The notes: generated by a model not told the origin, from the letters alone. A stretch of DNA of 64,000 nt from Photobacterium pectinilyticum (GCF_024357955.1 NZ_JANEYT010000011.1:49861-113860), one strand, 5' to 3'; shown: positions 27,445 to 36,343, counted from the stretch's first letter. A program made the numbers and translations.

Positions 27445-27520
27445 TGGTGGGCGATACCGGGCTCGAACCAGTGACCCCCTCCTTGTAAGGGAGGTGCTCT
27501 CCCAACTGAGCTAATCACCC
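27445..27520 (-). tRNA. tRNA-Val (TAC)
   Basis: 76 nt with encoded CCA. On the minus strand it starts GGGTGATTAGCTCAGTTGGG, has anticodon loop CTTACAA (anticodon TAC) closed by CTCCC/GGGAG, T loop GGTTCGAGCC and acceptor end ATCGCCCACCA. All four arms form. Last gene of the five-tRNA operon. Confidence 0.96.
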
Positions 27521-27568
27521 GAATAAACGCTTGGGATCCTCAAATGAGGTAGTGCGTTTACTGGAATT

Positions 27569-27645
27569 TGGTGGGTCCGGGCGAACTCGAATCGCCGACC
27601 CCTACCATGTCAAGGTAGTACTCTAACCAACTGAGCTACGGACCC
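27569..27645 (-). tRNA. tRNA-Val (GAC), diverged copy
   Basis: 77 nt with encoded CCA. Acceptor GGGTCCG/CGGACCC, D arm GCTCAGTTGGTTAGAGT, anticodon arm ACTACC-TTGACAT-GGTAGG (GAC), T arm GGCGATTCGAGTTCGCC. It differs from the three closer GAC copies in all stems but pairs correctly. Confidence 0.96.
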
Positions 27646-27679
27646 AAATTTTGTTCTTCTTAGTGGTTAAGTAAGAAGT

Positions 27680-27756
27680 TGGTACGACCGAGTGGATTCG
27701 AACCACCGACCCCCACCATGTCAAGGTGGTGCTCTAACCAGCTGAGCTACGGTCGT
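27680..27756 (-). tRNA. tRNA-Val (GAC)
   Basis: 77 nt with CCA. Acceptor ACGACCG/CGGTCGT, anticodon arm CCACC-TTGACAT-GGTGG, T loop GGTTCGAATCC. Identical to the copy at 27881-27957 as far as read. Confidence 0.96.
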
Positions 27757-27776
27757 ACTGTATCTTCAAAAGAAGA

Positions 27777-27853
27777 TGGTGCGTCTGAGTGGATTCGAAC
27801 CACCGACCCCCACCATGTCAAGGTGGTGCTCTAACCAGCTGAGCTACAGGCGC
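27777..27853 (-). tRNA. tRNA-Val (GAC) with an acceptor-stem mismatch
   Basis: 77 nt with CCA. Body like its neighbours, but the acceptor strands are GCGCCTG and CAGACGC, which leaves C4 opposite A69. The other arms pair fully. Possibly still functional; possibly a recombinant between copies. Confidence 0.92.
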
Positions 27854-27880
27854 ATATTGCGTTCTAGTAAAACTAGAAGT

Positions 27881-27957
27881 TGGTACGACCGAGTGGATTC
27901 GAACCACCGACCCCCACCATGTCAAGGTGGTGCTCTAACCAGCTGAGCTACGGTCGT
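27881..27957 (-). tRNA. tRNA-Val (GAC), first gene of operon
   Basis: 77 nt with CCA. Acceptor ACGACCG/CGGTCGT, D arm GCTCAGCTGGTTAGAGC, anticodon GAC. It lies about 28 nt downstream of a strong sigma-70 -10 box. Confidence 0.96.
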
Positions 27958-27984
27958 ACTATGTTCTCTCAGAGAACGAGGAGC

Positions 27985-28013
27985 ATATTAGCGATTGATG
28001 ATCCCTCGTGCAA
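27985..28013 (-). promoter_or_regulatory. sigma-70 promoter of the tRNA-Val operon
   Basis: On the minus strand -35 TTGCAC (28008-28013), 17-nt spacer, -10 TAATAT (27985-27990), followed by a GC-rich discriminator GCTCCTCG, as in stringently controlled stable-RNA promoters. A partial hairpin AAGCCT/AGGCTT with a T-run on the plus strand lies directly upstream at 28012-28035. Confidence 0.88.
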
Positions 28014-28155
28014 GCCTTTGAGCAGGCTTTTTTAAGTTATGGTGACTGTTTGCTTATGCTTTGAGCGCGGCGGATTAATTTTCACCGTAATTGGGAATAA
28101 AAGTGTGATTTCAATCACTTTAATTCAATGGGACGCTCAGCGAATAGTTATGGAT

Positions 28156-28203
28156 ACAGTTAAGCCAGCATGTCATAGCAGTGACGAATGCTGGCTTAAC
28201 TGT
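28156..28203. repeat. 16-bp inverted repeat downstream of parA
   Basis: ACAGTTAAGCCAGCAT (28156-28171) and its exact complement ATGCTGGCTTAACTGT (28188-28203), with a 16-nt loop containing GTCA/TGAC. No T-run follows on either strand, so it may be an mRNA-end stabilising stem rather than a classical terminator. It lies 25 nt beyond the parA stop. Confidence 0.85.
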
Positions 28204-28227
28204 GATATTACCCAATAAAAAGAGTAC

Positions 28228-29016
28228 TTAACTGACTGTGGCCTTTTCCGTATGCTCCAGCGTTGCGAATAGGTCGATGAACGATTGGCTGAGCTTATGA
28301 TTAGGCAATAAGTGAATTAATGGCTGTTGGTGGTAATGGGATTCTTTCATTTTAATCGACAACGGCAGGTAAGGCTCCAGAATAGGTAAACCAATGTCCT
28401 TCAGATCTTCAATGATTTTTGCCGGAAACTTCGCTTGTGAATTGAACATATTGACAATAACACCTTCAACCTCAAGTTTGGGGTTATGGTCGTCGCGTAG
28501 TTCCGACACATTGTTGAGCAAGGTCATTAGAGCTTGCTGTGAAAAACTGTCGCAGTCAAATGGAATCAATAGCTTATGAGCACCAATTAAAGCGGCCTTA
28601 CTGAAAAAATTCAAATTTGGTGGCGTATCAATATAAATACGATCATATTCCTTTTCCAATTCGTCTAGGGCATCACGCAGCTTGTATATTTTGTAGCGAC
28701 GTTCCAGCTCAGATTCGATTTTTTCCAACTTTGGACTGGATGGAATTATATCTAAATTTTCGAAGGAAGTAGGTTGCGGATAGGATTTGATCGGCGTTGA
28801 AACAGAGAACCATCCGACGGTTTGGTTGAGCAATTCAGCAATATTATTGTCGTTGTCGGCATTGATATCAAAACCGAGGTAATGGCTACTATTTCCCTGA
28901 ACATCTAAGTCGATCAGCAGTGTTTTATAGCCTTTAGCGGCACTGATGGCAGCGAGGTTGGCTGAAATGCTGGATTTTCCCACCCCACCTTTTTGATTGA
29001 AGACAACACGACGCAT
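28228..29016 (-). CDS. ParA/Soj-family ATPase
   Basis: 262 aa. Deviant Walker A KGGVGKSS at residues 9-16 with the signature first Lys, Walker A' LLIDLDVQGNSS at 34-45, and Walker B IYIDTPPNL near 127-135. These MinD/ParA ATPases dimerise on ATP and bind DNA or membranes to position cargo. There is no parB or parS-like partner nearby, so it is not the main chromosome partition ParA. It may position another cell component. The next gene downstream on the strand is a tRNA operon; the upstream one is a small unknown. Confidence 0.92.
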   Translation of the reverse strand: MRRVVFNQKGGVGKSSISANLAAISAAKGYKTLLIDLDVQGNSSHYLGFDINADNDNNIAELLNQTVGWFSVSTPIKSYPQPTSFENLDIIPSSPKLEKIESELERRYKIYKLRDALDELEKEYDRIYIDTPPNLNFFSKAALIGAHKLLIPFDCDSFSQQALMTLLNNVSELRDDHNPKLEVEGVIVNMFNSQAKFPAKIIEDLKDIGLPILEPYLPLSIKMKESHYHQQPLIHLLPNHKLSQSFIDLFATLEHTEKATVS

Positions 29017-29083
29017 AATGCTTAAACCTACCTTGGTAACAATTTGGAAAAAGAATACATTAGCCTAATATGAGCTGCAATGC

Positions 29084-29344
29084 TTATTGTAGCAACTCAT
29101 GATCAGGCGGTAACAGTCGAGAAATCCACAATATGAGCTTATGTTTCATGTTCGGACCATCTACTTTGTCTTCAGGAAGCGGTGTGATTTGCTTGAATTC
29201 AACCAGTAAGCGGTAAACACATTCGACTTTATCTTTCGATGAAACAGACTTGTCTAGATCATCAAACCCTTGTTTTTTAGCAAAGGACATGCCTAGCTCT
29301 AGTGCTTTTTTCAAAAGCTTTGGGTCGTTTTTGTTTTTCTTCAT
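29084..29344 (-). CDS. small conserved protein, DUF5062-like
   Basis: 86 aa, charged, no signal peptide or membrane span. N-terminus lysine-rich (KKNKNDPKLLKKALELG), C-terminus KVDGPNMKHKLILWISRLLPP. It resembles DUF5062 proteins of vibrios from memory; no function is known. Transcribed in the same direction as parA, 67 nt upstream of it, so co-transcription is possible. GGAGCC lies 4-9 nt before the ATG. Confidence 0.75.
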   Translation of the reverse strand: MKKNKNDPKLLKKALELGMSFAKKQGFDDLDKSVSSKDKVECVYRLLVEFKQITPLPEDKVDGPNMKHKLILWISRLLPPDHELLQ

Positions 29345-29457
29345 GTTAGGCTCCTTCAGATATTTATCGTTTCATCTTAGAGCCTGTTGACTTGCATTTA
29401 TAGCAATACAGGACATTTCTTTGCACTAAGTCTGTGAATTTATATAAAGAGCGTAAA

Positions 29458-30561
29458 CTAACGAACGCCGATTTTGATGTTGCAGCGTTTGAACGTTCGT
29501 TTCCAGAATTCAACATGTTGAAGCGTCGCCAGTCTAAAGTGTTCGTGTAAACTGCTGCCGAGGTATTGCTCATAATATAAAGTTAATGTGCTGCTCTCAG
29601 AGGGGGCGGGGGAGAGAAGCTTGATCAAGGCGGGCGAAATTTGTCTGTACTGGGAATCAAGTTCAGCAAGATACGGTTGAATTTCGTTGATGAAGAACGT
29701 GTAGAAAACATTGCTCATGTATTCGGCTTTTTGCTGGTTACGGTTTGGTCCACAGATGAGTGTTGTTTCATTCTGTTCGAGCATGCCGGTAATCGCTTCT
29801 AGCCACAATGTAGAGAGGTGCATTGAGTACATCAGTTGACCAAAATAATGGTGGGTGTGGAGTTGCTCTTGGTGATGTATCAGCCTATCAGCTTGTTTCT
29901 CTTCAATACTGGTATCTGCACGGATATGTTGTTGGATAAACGTTAAATAGTTAAACGCGCTCATGCTCTCATCGAACCCGTAGAAAGCATCATGTTCAAA
30001 GGGAGACCGATGTATTGTTAGTTGCTGCCGCCACTCTTTTTCTGTGGTGAGCATATTCCAGAGGTAGTTACTAATTTGGGTTTGCTTCTGCAGCTTAAAA
30101 CCTTCCAGTAGAGGGAGAACGTCTGAGTTTTCAGGCAGTACTTTTTGGCAGTGGTTGAGACCACTTAAGAGTATGAGTTCGTAGCGAAGTTGACGCGTTT
30201 TGTCCTGCACCTTGCCGAGGATAGAGTTACGCTCGGCAATTAAATGAAATAATCCACACTTCCTTAGCTCGTAAGCATCCAGTAGATCAATTCGAATATC
30301 TTCGATAGGCAGTAATAACTCGCGAGGCTCAGGAAAAGCGTTGAGATCACTGCCATTAATGTTAATGGTAACCGGTGAGGTATCAAGGACGTTGGCTAAC
30401 CTGGTGGTATAGGTTTCGAAGCTTCGTATTGTGGTATTGGGTTCACATCCAACTAAAACAAGAATAAGCAGTACGAAACCATAACGACAACATACTCGAT
30501 GGGCCGGTTGCCAAAGGGATAAAAATAGAGATATGTGTGTAAATGTAAGCCGTGTCTGCAT
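29458..30561 (-). CDS. DUF3080 family lipoprotein
   Basis: 367 aa. An N-terminal hydrophobic stretch FVLLILVLVGC gives a lipobox with Cys39 as the acylation site; the part before it is long (38 aa) and contains two Cys, so the start may be overcalled, but no better in-frame start was found. The mature part is mostly helical and hydrophilic with no catalytic motif. It fits the DUF3080 lipoproteins of Vibrionaceae from memory. Function unknown; location outer or inner membrane, facing the periplasm. After Cys39 the residues are EPN, so no inner-membrane retention Asp is present. Confidence 0.8.
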   Translation of the reverse strand: MQTRLTFTHISLFLSLWQPAHRVCCRYGFVLLILVLVGCEPNTTIRSFETYTTRLANVLDTSPVTININGSDLNAFPEPRELLLPIEDIRIDLLDAYELRKCGLFHLIAERNSILGKVQDKTRQLRYELILLSGLNHCQKVLPENSDVLPLLEGFKLQKQTQISNYLWNMLTTEKEWRQQLTIHRSPFEHDAFYGFDESMSAFNYLTFIQQHIRADTSIEEKQADRLIHHQEQLHTHHYFGQLMYSMHLSTLWLEAITGMLEQNETTLICGPNRNQQKAEYMSNVFYTFFINEIQPYLAELDSQYRQISPALIKLLSPAPSESSTLTLYYEQYLGSSLHEHFRLATLQHVEFWKRTFKRCNIKIGVR

Positions 30562-30607
30562 GCTAGCTAATCAGTACAAAGAGTATGATAAGTATACGCA
30601 GCAAAAC

Positions 30608-30630
30608 AAAAAGGCGACCATAGACCGCCC
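30608..30630 (-). terminator. norM terminator
   Basis: On the minus strand GGCGGTC, loop TAT, GGTCGCC (two G-T pairs), then TTTTTG. About 30 nt after the norM stop. Confidence 0.82.
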
Positions 30631-30660
30631 TTAATTATTGAACTTGAAGTGCCTTATTGC

Positions 30661-32031
30661 TTATTGCAACGACATCTGAAGTTGTGCATCTTTATCTTGT
30701 TTTTGCACCCAAAACATACGGGATGCAAGCATAATTGCTGCTGAGGTTAAGCCTACAATATTACCGATCCAGAAACCGTGTGGCCCCATGGGTTCAACAA
30801 GCCAATCCGTCATACCTAGTACATAGCCAATTGGCAGCCCTAGGATCCAGTAAGCAATAAATGTACGAATAAATATGGCACGCATATCCTTATAGCCTCT
30901 CAGTGCGCCCGCAGCAACAACTTGGATGGCATCTGTACATTGATAAATAGCTGCGAGGAACAACAACTGACCAGCAATGAAAATGACTTCGCTGTTATTG
31001 GTGTACATCTGGGCAATAGGTTCACGTAATACAATGGTCAGTACTGCTGTTAGAGCAGCGACACAAAATGCCACAATCAAACCGCAGCGACTGGCGATTT
31101 TGGCTTCGGTGAAGTCTTGTCGTCCTAATAAATGACCGACTCGGATACTTAGTGCAGCCCCTAAACTCATAGGTATCATGAAAATCAGCGATGAAAAGTT
31201 ACTGGCGACCTGGTGGGCGGCCACGATGGTTGAACCAAGCGGAGAGATCAGCAATGCGATAGCCGCGAAAAGAGAGACTTCAAAGAAAATTGAAGCAGCA
31301 ACAGGAAAGCCCAAGCGGAATAAGCGAATAACAGCCTTGAATTCAGGTTTGTGCCAATGAGCGAAGATGCCGACATTACGTAACTTTTTGTTCAGTCGGA
31401 TATACACCAGCATCGAGAAGAACATCAGCCAATAGACAATTGCGGTCGCGACACCACAGCCGACACCACCTAAAGCTGGGGCACCGAATTGACCATATAC
31501 AAAAATCCAGTTAAGTGGAATATTGGCTGCAAGACCGATAAATCCGATCACCATGGCGGGCACGGTCATCGACACCCCTTCAGTGAAGCTCTTTAGGGTC
31601 TGGAAGAAAAGAAAGCCTGGTACCGCGAAAAGGACGGCAAAAAGGTAGCCATTGGTTTTTTCAGCCAAGGCTTCTTCAACGTCCATCATATCGATGAGGG
31701 TTCCCGCATTGTAGAGCACTAATATGATCGGAACAGAGATTAATGCGGCAAGTAAGAAGCCATGCTGAACCTCGAAAGGAATATTCTCACGTTTCCCTGA
31801 TCCGTTCAGTGTCGCGACAATAGGTACAAGCGCAATAAGCAAGCCGACGCCGAATAGAATCGCGGGTAGCCAGATACTCGCAGCCACAGATACGGCGGCC
31901 ATATCTGTGGCACTGACACCGCCAGCCATAACGGTATCAACGAACCCCATCGAGGTTTGTGCGACAGAAGCAATCAGTACGGGAATCGCAAGTTTGAGTA
32001 AATGGCGTGTTTCACGCCGGTAGTTATGCAC
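30661..32031 (-). CDS. norM: MATE family multidrug efflux protein NorM
   Basis: 456 aa from the GTG at 32031, equal to known NorM proteins; GGAG lies 8 nt upstream. An ATG 24 codons earlier would add a non-homologous extension. Twelve membrane helices. The N-terminus reads LLKLAIPVLIASVAQTSMGFVDTVMAGGVS, with the Asp of helix 1 (GFVDTVMAG) used for cation binding. It exports cationic drugs and fluoroquinolones with Na+ or H+. It is divergent from ribE, the same neighbourhood as mdtK/ribC in enterobacteria. Confidence 0.94.
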   Translation of the reverse strand: MHNYRRETRHLLKLAIPVLIASVAQTSMGFVDTVMAGGVSATDMAAVSVAASIWLPAILFGVGLLIALVPIVATLNGSGKRENIPFEVQHGFLLAALISVPIILVLYNAGTLIDMMDVEEALAEKTNGYLFAVLFAVPGFLFFQTLKSFTEGVSMTVPAMVIGFIGLAANIPLNWIFVYGQFGAPALGGVGCGVATAIVYWLMFFSMLVYIRLNKKLRNVGIFAHWHKPEFKAVIRLFRLGFPVAASIFFEVSLFAAIALLISPLGSTIVAAHQVASNFSSLIFMIPMSLGAALSIRVGHLLGRQDFTEAKIASRCGLIVAFCVAALTAVLTIVLREPIAQMYTNNSEVIFIAGQLLFLAAIYQCTDAIQVVAAGALRGYKDMRAIFIRTFIAYWILGLPIGYVLGMTDWLVEPMGPHGFWIGNIVGLTSAAIMLASRMFWVQKQDKDAQLQMSLQ

Positions 32032-32325
32032 AGATGCGCTCCAGAAAATAAGAGGGGAAACAACGCGGGAATTATAACGGTAAAGGGGACCGACACAATT
32101 CACATTGAATGAAAATATGTAAAATTATTACTTTATTCCTAAATTCATGAGCTTATGTCGGTGATTTTGCGCTTGCCCTGTTTGGCAAAGGATACATGTC
32201 AGGCGGTACTGGCGGTTGTTAGAGCATGAGTGCGCTCTTGATGGCGGACAGTGCAATTTAGCTTACTTTTTACCAAGTTAGTTTACTGTTAACATGCTGA
32301 AGTTAGCTTACCAGCAGGAGTTGTT

Positions 32326-32940
32326 ATGTTTACCGGAATTGTTCAGGGTACAGCCGAAGTTATAGCCATCAATAAAAAAGAAGCGTTTCAAACCCACATT
32401 GTTCGCTTGTTTGGCAAAATGCGAGAAGGTTTGGAAATTAGTGCATCTGTTGCCCATAACGGTTGTTGTCTGACCGTGACGCAATTGGAGGGAGACAATG
32501 TTTCTTTTGATTTGATGCAAGAAACGTTAGCGGTAACAAATCTTGGTGAACTCAGTGTTGGTGATAGTGTCAATATTGAGCGTGCAGCAAAGTTTGGTGA
32601 TGAAATTGGTGGTCATTCAATGTCTGGACACATTAACGTTGTGACCCAAATTGTTGATATTGAAGTCTCGCCAAATAACACCACGATTTGGTTTGAAATC
32701 CCTAGGTCATTCAATAAATATATATTAAGAAAGGGGTATATTGGCTTGGACGGTTGTTCGTTAACCATTGGAACGGTGGAAGATAATCGTTTTTGTGTGC
32801 ACTTAATTCCTGAAACATTAGAACGAACACTATTTGGTGTAAAGCAGGTAGGCGCTAAAGTAAATATTGAAATCGACCCGCAAACTCAAGCAATCGTCGA
32901 CACAGTAGAAAGGGTGCTAGCTGAAAGAGGTCTAGGATAA
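32326..32940 (+). CDS. ribE: riboflavin synthase, alpha chain
   Basis: 204 aa. Converts two 6,7-dimethyl-8-ribityllumazine to riboflavin and a pyrimidine. Start [12 protein letters not shown] is diagnostic. Two lumazine-binding repeats: [12 protein letters not shown]...[22 protein letters not shown], then [32 protein letters not shown]. The GHSMSGHI segment at about residues 97-104 agrees with a synthase rather than a lumazine-storage protein. GCAGGAG lies before the ATG. Stand-alone, divergent from norM; no FMN riboswitch is seen in the leader. Confidence 0.95.
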   Translation: MFTGIVQGTAEVIAINKKEAFQTHIVRLFGKMREGLEISASVAHNGCCLTVTQLEGDNVSFDLMQETLAVTNLGELSVGDSVNIERAAKFGDEIGGHSMSGHINVVTQIVDIEVSPNNTTIWFEIPRSFNKYILRKGYIGLDGCSLTIGTVEDNRFCVHLIPETLERTLFGVKQVGAKVNIEIDPQTQAIVDTVERVLAERGLG

Positions 32941-32986
32941 ATATTCCAAGATACAATATATAAAAAAAACGCCCCGTTCTAAAGAG

Positions 32987-33018
32987 AATCCCCCCGACTT
33001 ATTAGTAGGGGGATTTTG
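32987..33018 (+). terminator. ribE terminator
   Basis: Stem AATCCCCC/GGGGGATT with a 13-nt loop, then TTTTG. Confidence 0.8.
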
Positions 33019-33061
33019 TTGCTTGGTATTTATTTATTGCAATTTAACCGGAGAGGAAAAT

Positions 33062-33265
33062 TTAGAATATTTGCTCATCATCGGCATCGACAAATAAATT
33101 GATAGTTTTGTGTAAGTCATCAACTTGCATATTGAGATGAATGGCGTGACAACAAGCTGGACAGTCATCATAAAACTCTTGGCTGCCAGCACTAGCGTCA
33201 AGGGTTATATGGATGTTGTGGCCGCAATGCGGGCAGGCTACCGTCTGCTCTGTAAAGTTATTCAT
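33062..33265 (-). CDS. CPXCG zinc-ribbon small protein
   Basis: 67 aa with two Cys pairs, CPHCG at residues 11-15 and CPACC at 35-39, giving a zinc ribbon of the CPXCG family. The rest is acidic (VDADDEQ). Role unknown; such proteins bind zinc and may act with nucleic acids or proteins. AAGGAGT precedes the ATG on the minus strand. Convergent with ribE. Confidence 0.88.
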   Translation of the reverse strand: MNNFTEQTVACPHCGHNIHITLDASAGSQEFYDDCPACCHAIHLNMQVDDLHKTINLFVDADDEQIF

Positions 33266-33796
33266 TGTGTACTCCTTGCAAACTTACGACAAGAATGGGC
33301 ATCCATGTTGCAATCATTCCTGTGAACGCGACAGGTTTAGTTCAATGATTTAACTTTAGCGTTAAGCATTCGTTTTCGCCTCAAATTAACTATAAAGTTT
33401 GAAGTGCTAGAAAATTATGGAAAATAACGAAGAGGTAACGATCCGATATCGAAAAAAGACTGGACGGATAAATTTATGTTTTTTTTGAAAAAATAAATAT
33501 TAGGTCAGAACAGGTACATTTTTGGTAAGAGTCTGTTGGGTGAAAAGGTACAAAAATTATAGTGGTTATATTTACGCCATTTTGAAAATGTGATGCATAA
33601 ACAACAATGCAATAAATTGCTTATTTACTTCGAGTAACGAGTTAAGTTTTCGGTCGATAACATTTCCTTTCCGCTTTTTCCTGAACTGAGCTCATGATGC
33701 GGCTCCGAACTCTGCCATTAGGCGTAATGTTTAAAGCTGGAGCAGGTGTCTGCATCCAGCTTTATATTATATTTAGTGCGTAGTGCGGAAAGATGG
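33266..33796. other. 530-nt AT-rich region, with a stem-loop near its right end
   Basis: No plausible coding frame. A stem-loop AAAGCTGGA/TCCAGCTTT at 33733-33763, with an inner GCAG/CTGC pair and one bulged A, lies 34 nt after the stop of the fructosamine kinase gene and probably ends it. The left 300 nt should hold the promoter of the CPXCG gene; no clear boxes were fixed. Confidence 0.5.
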
Positions 33797-34660
33797 TTAT
33801 CTCAGCCCTAACTTTTCCATCATTTGCTCAGCTTGGGTGATATAGCTGCCACCAAACAAATTACAATGGTTGAGTACATGATACAGGTTGTAGAGTGTCT
33901 TACGTTCTTCATAACCATCATCTAACGGCCAGACTGACAGGTACCCTTCGTAGAAACTTGGTGGGAAGCCACCAAATAGTTCTGTCATAGCGATATCGCA
34001 TTCACGATCTCCCCAGTAGCTGGCAGGATCAAAAATGATCGGTCCAGTAACGGTGAGGGCAGTATTGCCATGCCAAAGATCACCATGGAGCAATGAAGGT
34101 TTAGGCTGGTGATGGACAAGAAGATCGATCACTTTGCTGGTGATCGTGTCAATATTGCCAAAGTCGATGCCTTTTTCGGAGCAGAGTTGGAGCTGCCAGG
34201 CAATACGTTGTTCAGCAAAGAAGCGACACCATTTTCGGCACCATTGGTTGGGCTGTGGGGTTAATCCGATGTAGTTGTCGAGGTCAAATCCGTATTCCCC
34301 TTGTTCTCCCCAAGCGTGCATACGCGCCAGTTGTTCGCCAAGGGTATAAGCAGACTGATTATCAATGACTTTGGTCGGTAGATAATTGAGAACAATAAAT
34401 GCCCGATCTTTACTTGCGCCAAGATGGACAAACTGCGGTACTTGAATGCAGTCCGTCTCGTTGAGCATCCTTAAGCTTTCTGCTTCTGTTTCGAAGGTAA
34501 CAAGCCGCTCGCGGTCGTTAAGTTTGACGAAGTAACGTTCGTTACCGTCTCCGATGCAGTAGCACTCATTAATGTCACCGCCTTCAAGAGCTTCCTTTTC
34601 GCTGATTTTGAACGGTCTATCCAATACCTCAGAAAGTTGGTGAGAAATTGCTTGCCACAT
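33797..34660 (-). CDS. fructosamine kinase family protein (YniA-like)
   Basis: 287 aa from the ATG at 34660, where GGAGG lies 5 nt upstream; a GTG 4 codons earlier overlaps that site and is disfavoured. The start MWQAISHQLSE and the blocks LLHGDLWHGNTAL (catalytic Asp) and IIFDPASYWGDRECDIAM (metal-binding) match E. coli YniA. The family phosphorylates ketosamines such as fructoselysine so that sugars fall off glycated proteins or small amines. It is monocistronic. True substrate not known from sequence. Confidence 0.93.
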   Translation of the reverse strand: MWQAISHQLSEVLDRPFKISEKEALEGGDINECYCIGDGNERYFVKLNDRERLVTFETEAESLRMLNETDCIQVPQFVHLGASKDRAFIVLNYLPTKVIDNQSAYTLGEQLARMHAWGEQGEYGFDLDNYIGLTPQPNQWCRKWCRFFAEQRIAWQLQLCSEKGIDFGNIDTITSKVIDLLVHHQPKPSLLHGDLWHGNTALTVTGPIIFDPASYWGDRECDIAMTELFGGFPPSFYEGYLSVWPLDDGYEERKTLYNLYHVLNHCNLFGGSYITQAEQMMEKLGLR

Positions 34661-34878
34661 AGCATCCTCCACGACACATCAATATGCAGTTGGGCTCGTT
34701 GCCTCTTCAACATAGTAGTCTATTTATTGAACAAATAACTGGGTATTTATCAAGGTTTTAAAGATCGAGCCACAAATTCGGGCGCCAAAATCAAGGTTTA
34801 ATTTTTCAACGACCTGATAAGACTCCTCTTTGTTGTATTTAGCTGATTCGTAAAAGGGCCTTGAAATGTATTTATCTT

Positions 34879-35787
34879 TTATTGAGTTGGAGATTCATCA
34901 AGCGCTTCCCCGGTATACATAAGGTACTCGATGCAAAGCGAATAGAATGCATTCGCCTGTGGTGAGATAGTCCGGTCGCTAAGGCGGAAAATACCTATAT
35001 TCCGCTTGAGCGGTGGGTCGATAAGCGGTCGCCAGACAAGCTTGGTTTCGTTGGTCGGGAAGGCCAGCTTGGGCAAGGTAGTGATACCGATACCTAGCTC
35101 CAAGACTGAGAATAACGAAGTAATATTCTCTACAGAATAGAGTGCTTTTTCACTGAGTACCCGGGCTGGGGTGGGTTCTAACAGCGTACAGGTTCCATTG
35201 CGAATAAAAGGTTGTTTGAGCAAGGCTTCCCAACTGATCCCCTCTTCAGACTTCGCTAACGGGTTGTCTTGCAGGCAGACCACACCGAGTGGGTCTGAGA
35301 GCAGTGGAGTAAAAGAAATCGCTTTATAATCAAATTGCGAGCAATTTCCTAAGGCCAAATCCACTTCTCCCGCCAGTAGCCGGGCTTCGACACCAGCGGC
35401 ATTATCATCTATCAAGCTGACTTCGACTTTGGGGTAGCGTTCACAAAATGTGGCCAAAACGCTGGGAATGAGTTTCGCAGCCACTGAAGGAACACATGCA
35501 ATCCGTACTTTTCCTTGTTGGCCAGAGGCAATGGCTTTTAGATCATTATCAAGATCATTATAAATGTTGAGAAACTGGGTGATTTTAGGGTAGGAGATTT
35601 TACCGAATGGAGTGAGCTGAGCTTTATGACCGGTCTCAAACAGTGTTTGCCCCAACGTTCGCTCCAGCTCTTTAACTGAACTAGAAAGTGCCGCTTGCGA
35701 CCTGTTTGCGCGTTTTGCAGCAGCGCGAAACCCGCCTTCTTCGACCACCATCACAAAATGGATCATTTGCTGAAGCTTAATTCCCAT
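34879..35787 (-). CDS. LysR-type transcriptional regulator
   Basis: 302 aa. N-terminal winged helix-turn-helix at residues about 4-62 (FRAAAKRANRSQAALSSSVKELERTLGQTLFE), then the periplasmic-binding-like effector domain (VRIACVPSVAAKLIPSVLATF). It is divergent from the RidA-ALDH-dipeptidase-BCCT cluster, and the 153-nt gap between them is the expected regulatory region, so it is the likely regulator of that cluster. The inducer is presumably the transported compound or its breakdown product. No clear T-N11-A site could be chosen by eye. Confidence 0.92.
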   Translation of the reverse strand: MGIKLQQMIHFVMVVEEGGFRAAAKRANRSQAALSSSVKELERTLGQTLFETGHKAQLTPFGKISYPKITQFLNIYNDLDNDLKAIASGQQGKVRIACVPSVAAKLIPSVLATFCERYPKVEVSLIDDNAAGVEARLLAGEVDLALGNCSQFDYKAISFTPLLSDPLGVVCLQDNPLAKSEEGISWEALLKQPFIRNGTCTLLEPTPARVLSEKALYSVENITSLFSVLELGIGITTLPKLAFPTNETKLVWRPLIDPPLKRNIGIFRLSDRTISPQANAFYSLCIEYLMYTGEALDESPTQ

Positions 35788-35940
35788 GCTCGCCTCCTTT
35801 TGAGCCCTGTAATCATCATGCCTGAAACCAAGTGTTAAATAAAATCTATCAATTGTAAAAAATTAACCGTTAGATATATCAGTGTAGGTAGTGCATGATT
35901 TAACCAGCCTGAAACACTTTGATTACAAAGAGAGTTAAAT

Positions 35941-36333
35941 GTGATCCGTACAGATGAAAAGCAAGCTGTTAAGACCTCCCTTTTTGCGTCGAAAGCGCCG
36001 CTTGAGTGGGCTATCACGCACAATGGAACACTCTATACCGCGCAGATCCCGATAGATCAAAGCGGCGCAGTCGTTGAAGGAGGGATCGACGCTCAGACTC
36101 GCCAGACATTGGACAACTTGGTTCACACCTTGGAGTGCGCCGGTGAGTCGTTAGATTCTGTGCTACAGGTGCTGATCTACGTGACGGATCGCGAGTATCT
36201 CGCCACAGTTAATAAACTTTACGCTGAATATTTCAATGCCCCATATCCCAATCGTGCTGCCATGGTCGTCGCCGGGCTGGCACGGGAAGATATGTTAGTT
36301 GAGCTAGTGGTTTACGCCGCAGTGAAGGAATAA
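35941..36333 (+). CDS. RidA (YjgF/YER057c/UK114) family protein
   Basis: 130 aa, family size. The conserved block YPNRAAMVVAGLAREDMLVELVVYAAV at residues 101-127 holds the Arg used to bind enamine/imine carboxylates. The N-terminus has an extension before the YTAQIPID strand. RidA proteins hydrolyse reactive enamines/imines to ketones plus ammonia. Start is GTG with AGAGAG upstream. First gene of the cluster; the next gene begins about 10 nt later. Members in catabolic clusters often act as pathway deaminases rather than general protectors. Confidence 0.9.
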   Translation: MIRTDEKQAVKTSLFASKAPLEWAITHNGTLYTAQIPIDQSGAVVEGGIDAQTRQTLDNLVHTLECAGESLDSVLQVLIYVTDREYLATVNKLYAEYFNAPYPNRAAMVVAGLAREDMLVELVVYAAVKE

Positions 36334-36343
36334 GGAAGTGATG

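Noticed and set aside
27397..28035. tRNA cluster as a genomic-island attachment site
   Set aside because: No integrase gene and no second copy of a tRNA 3' end was found on either side within the window.
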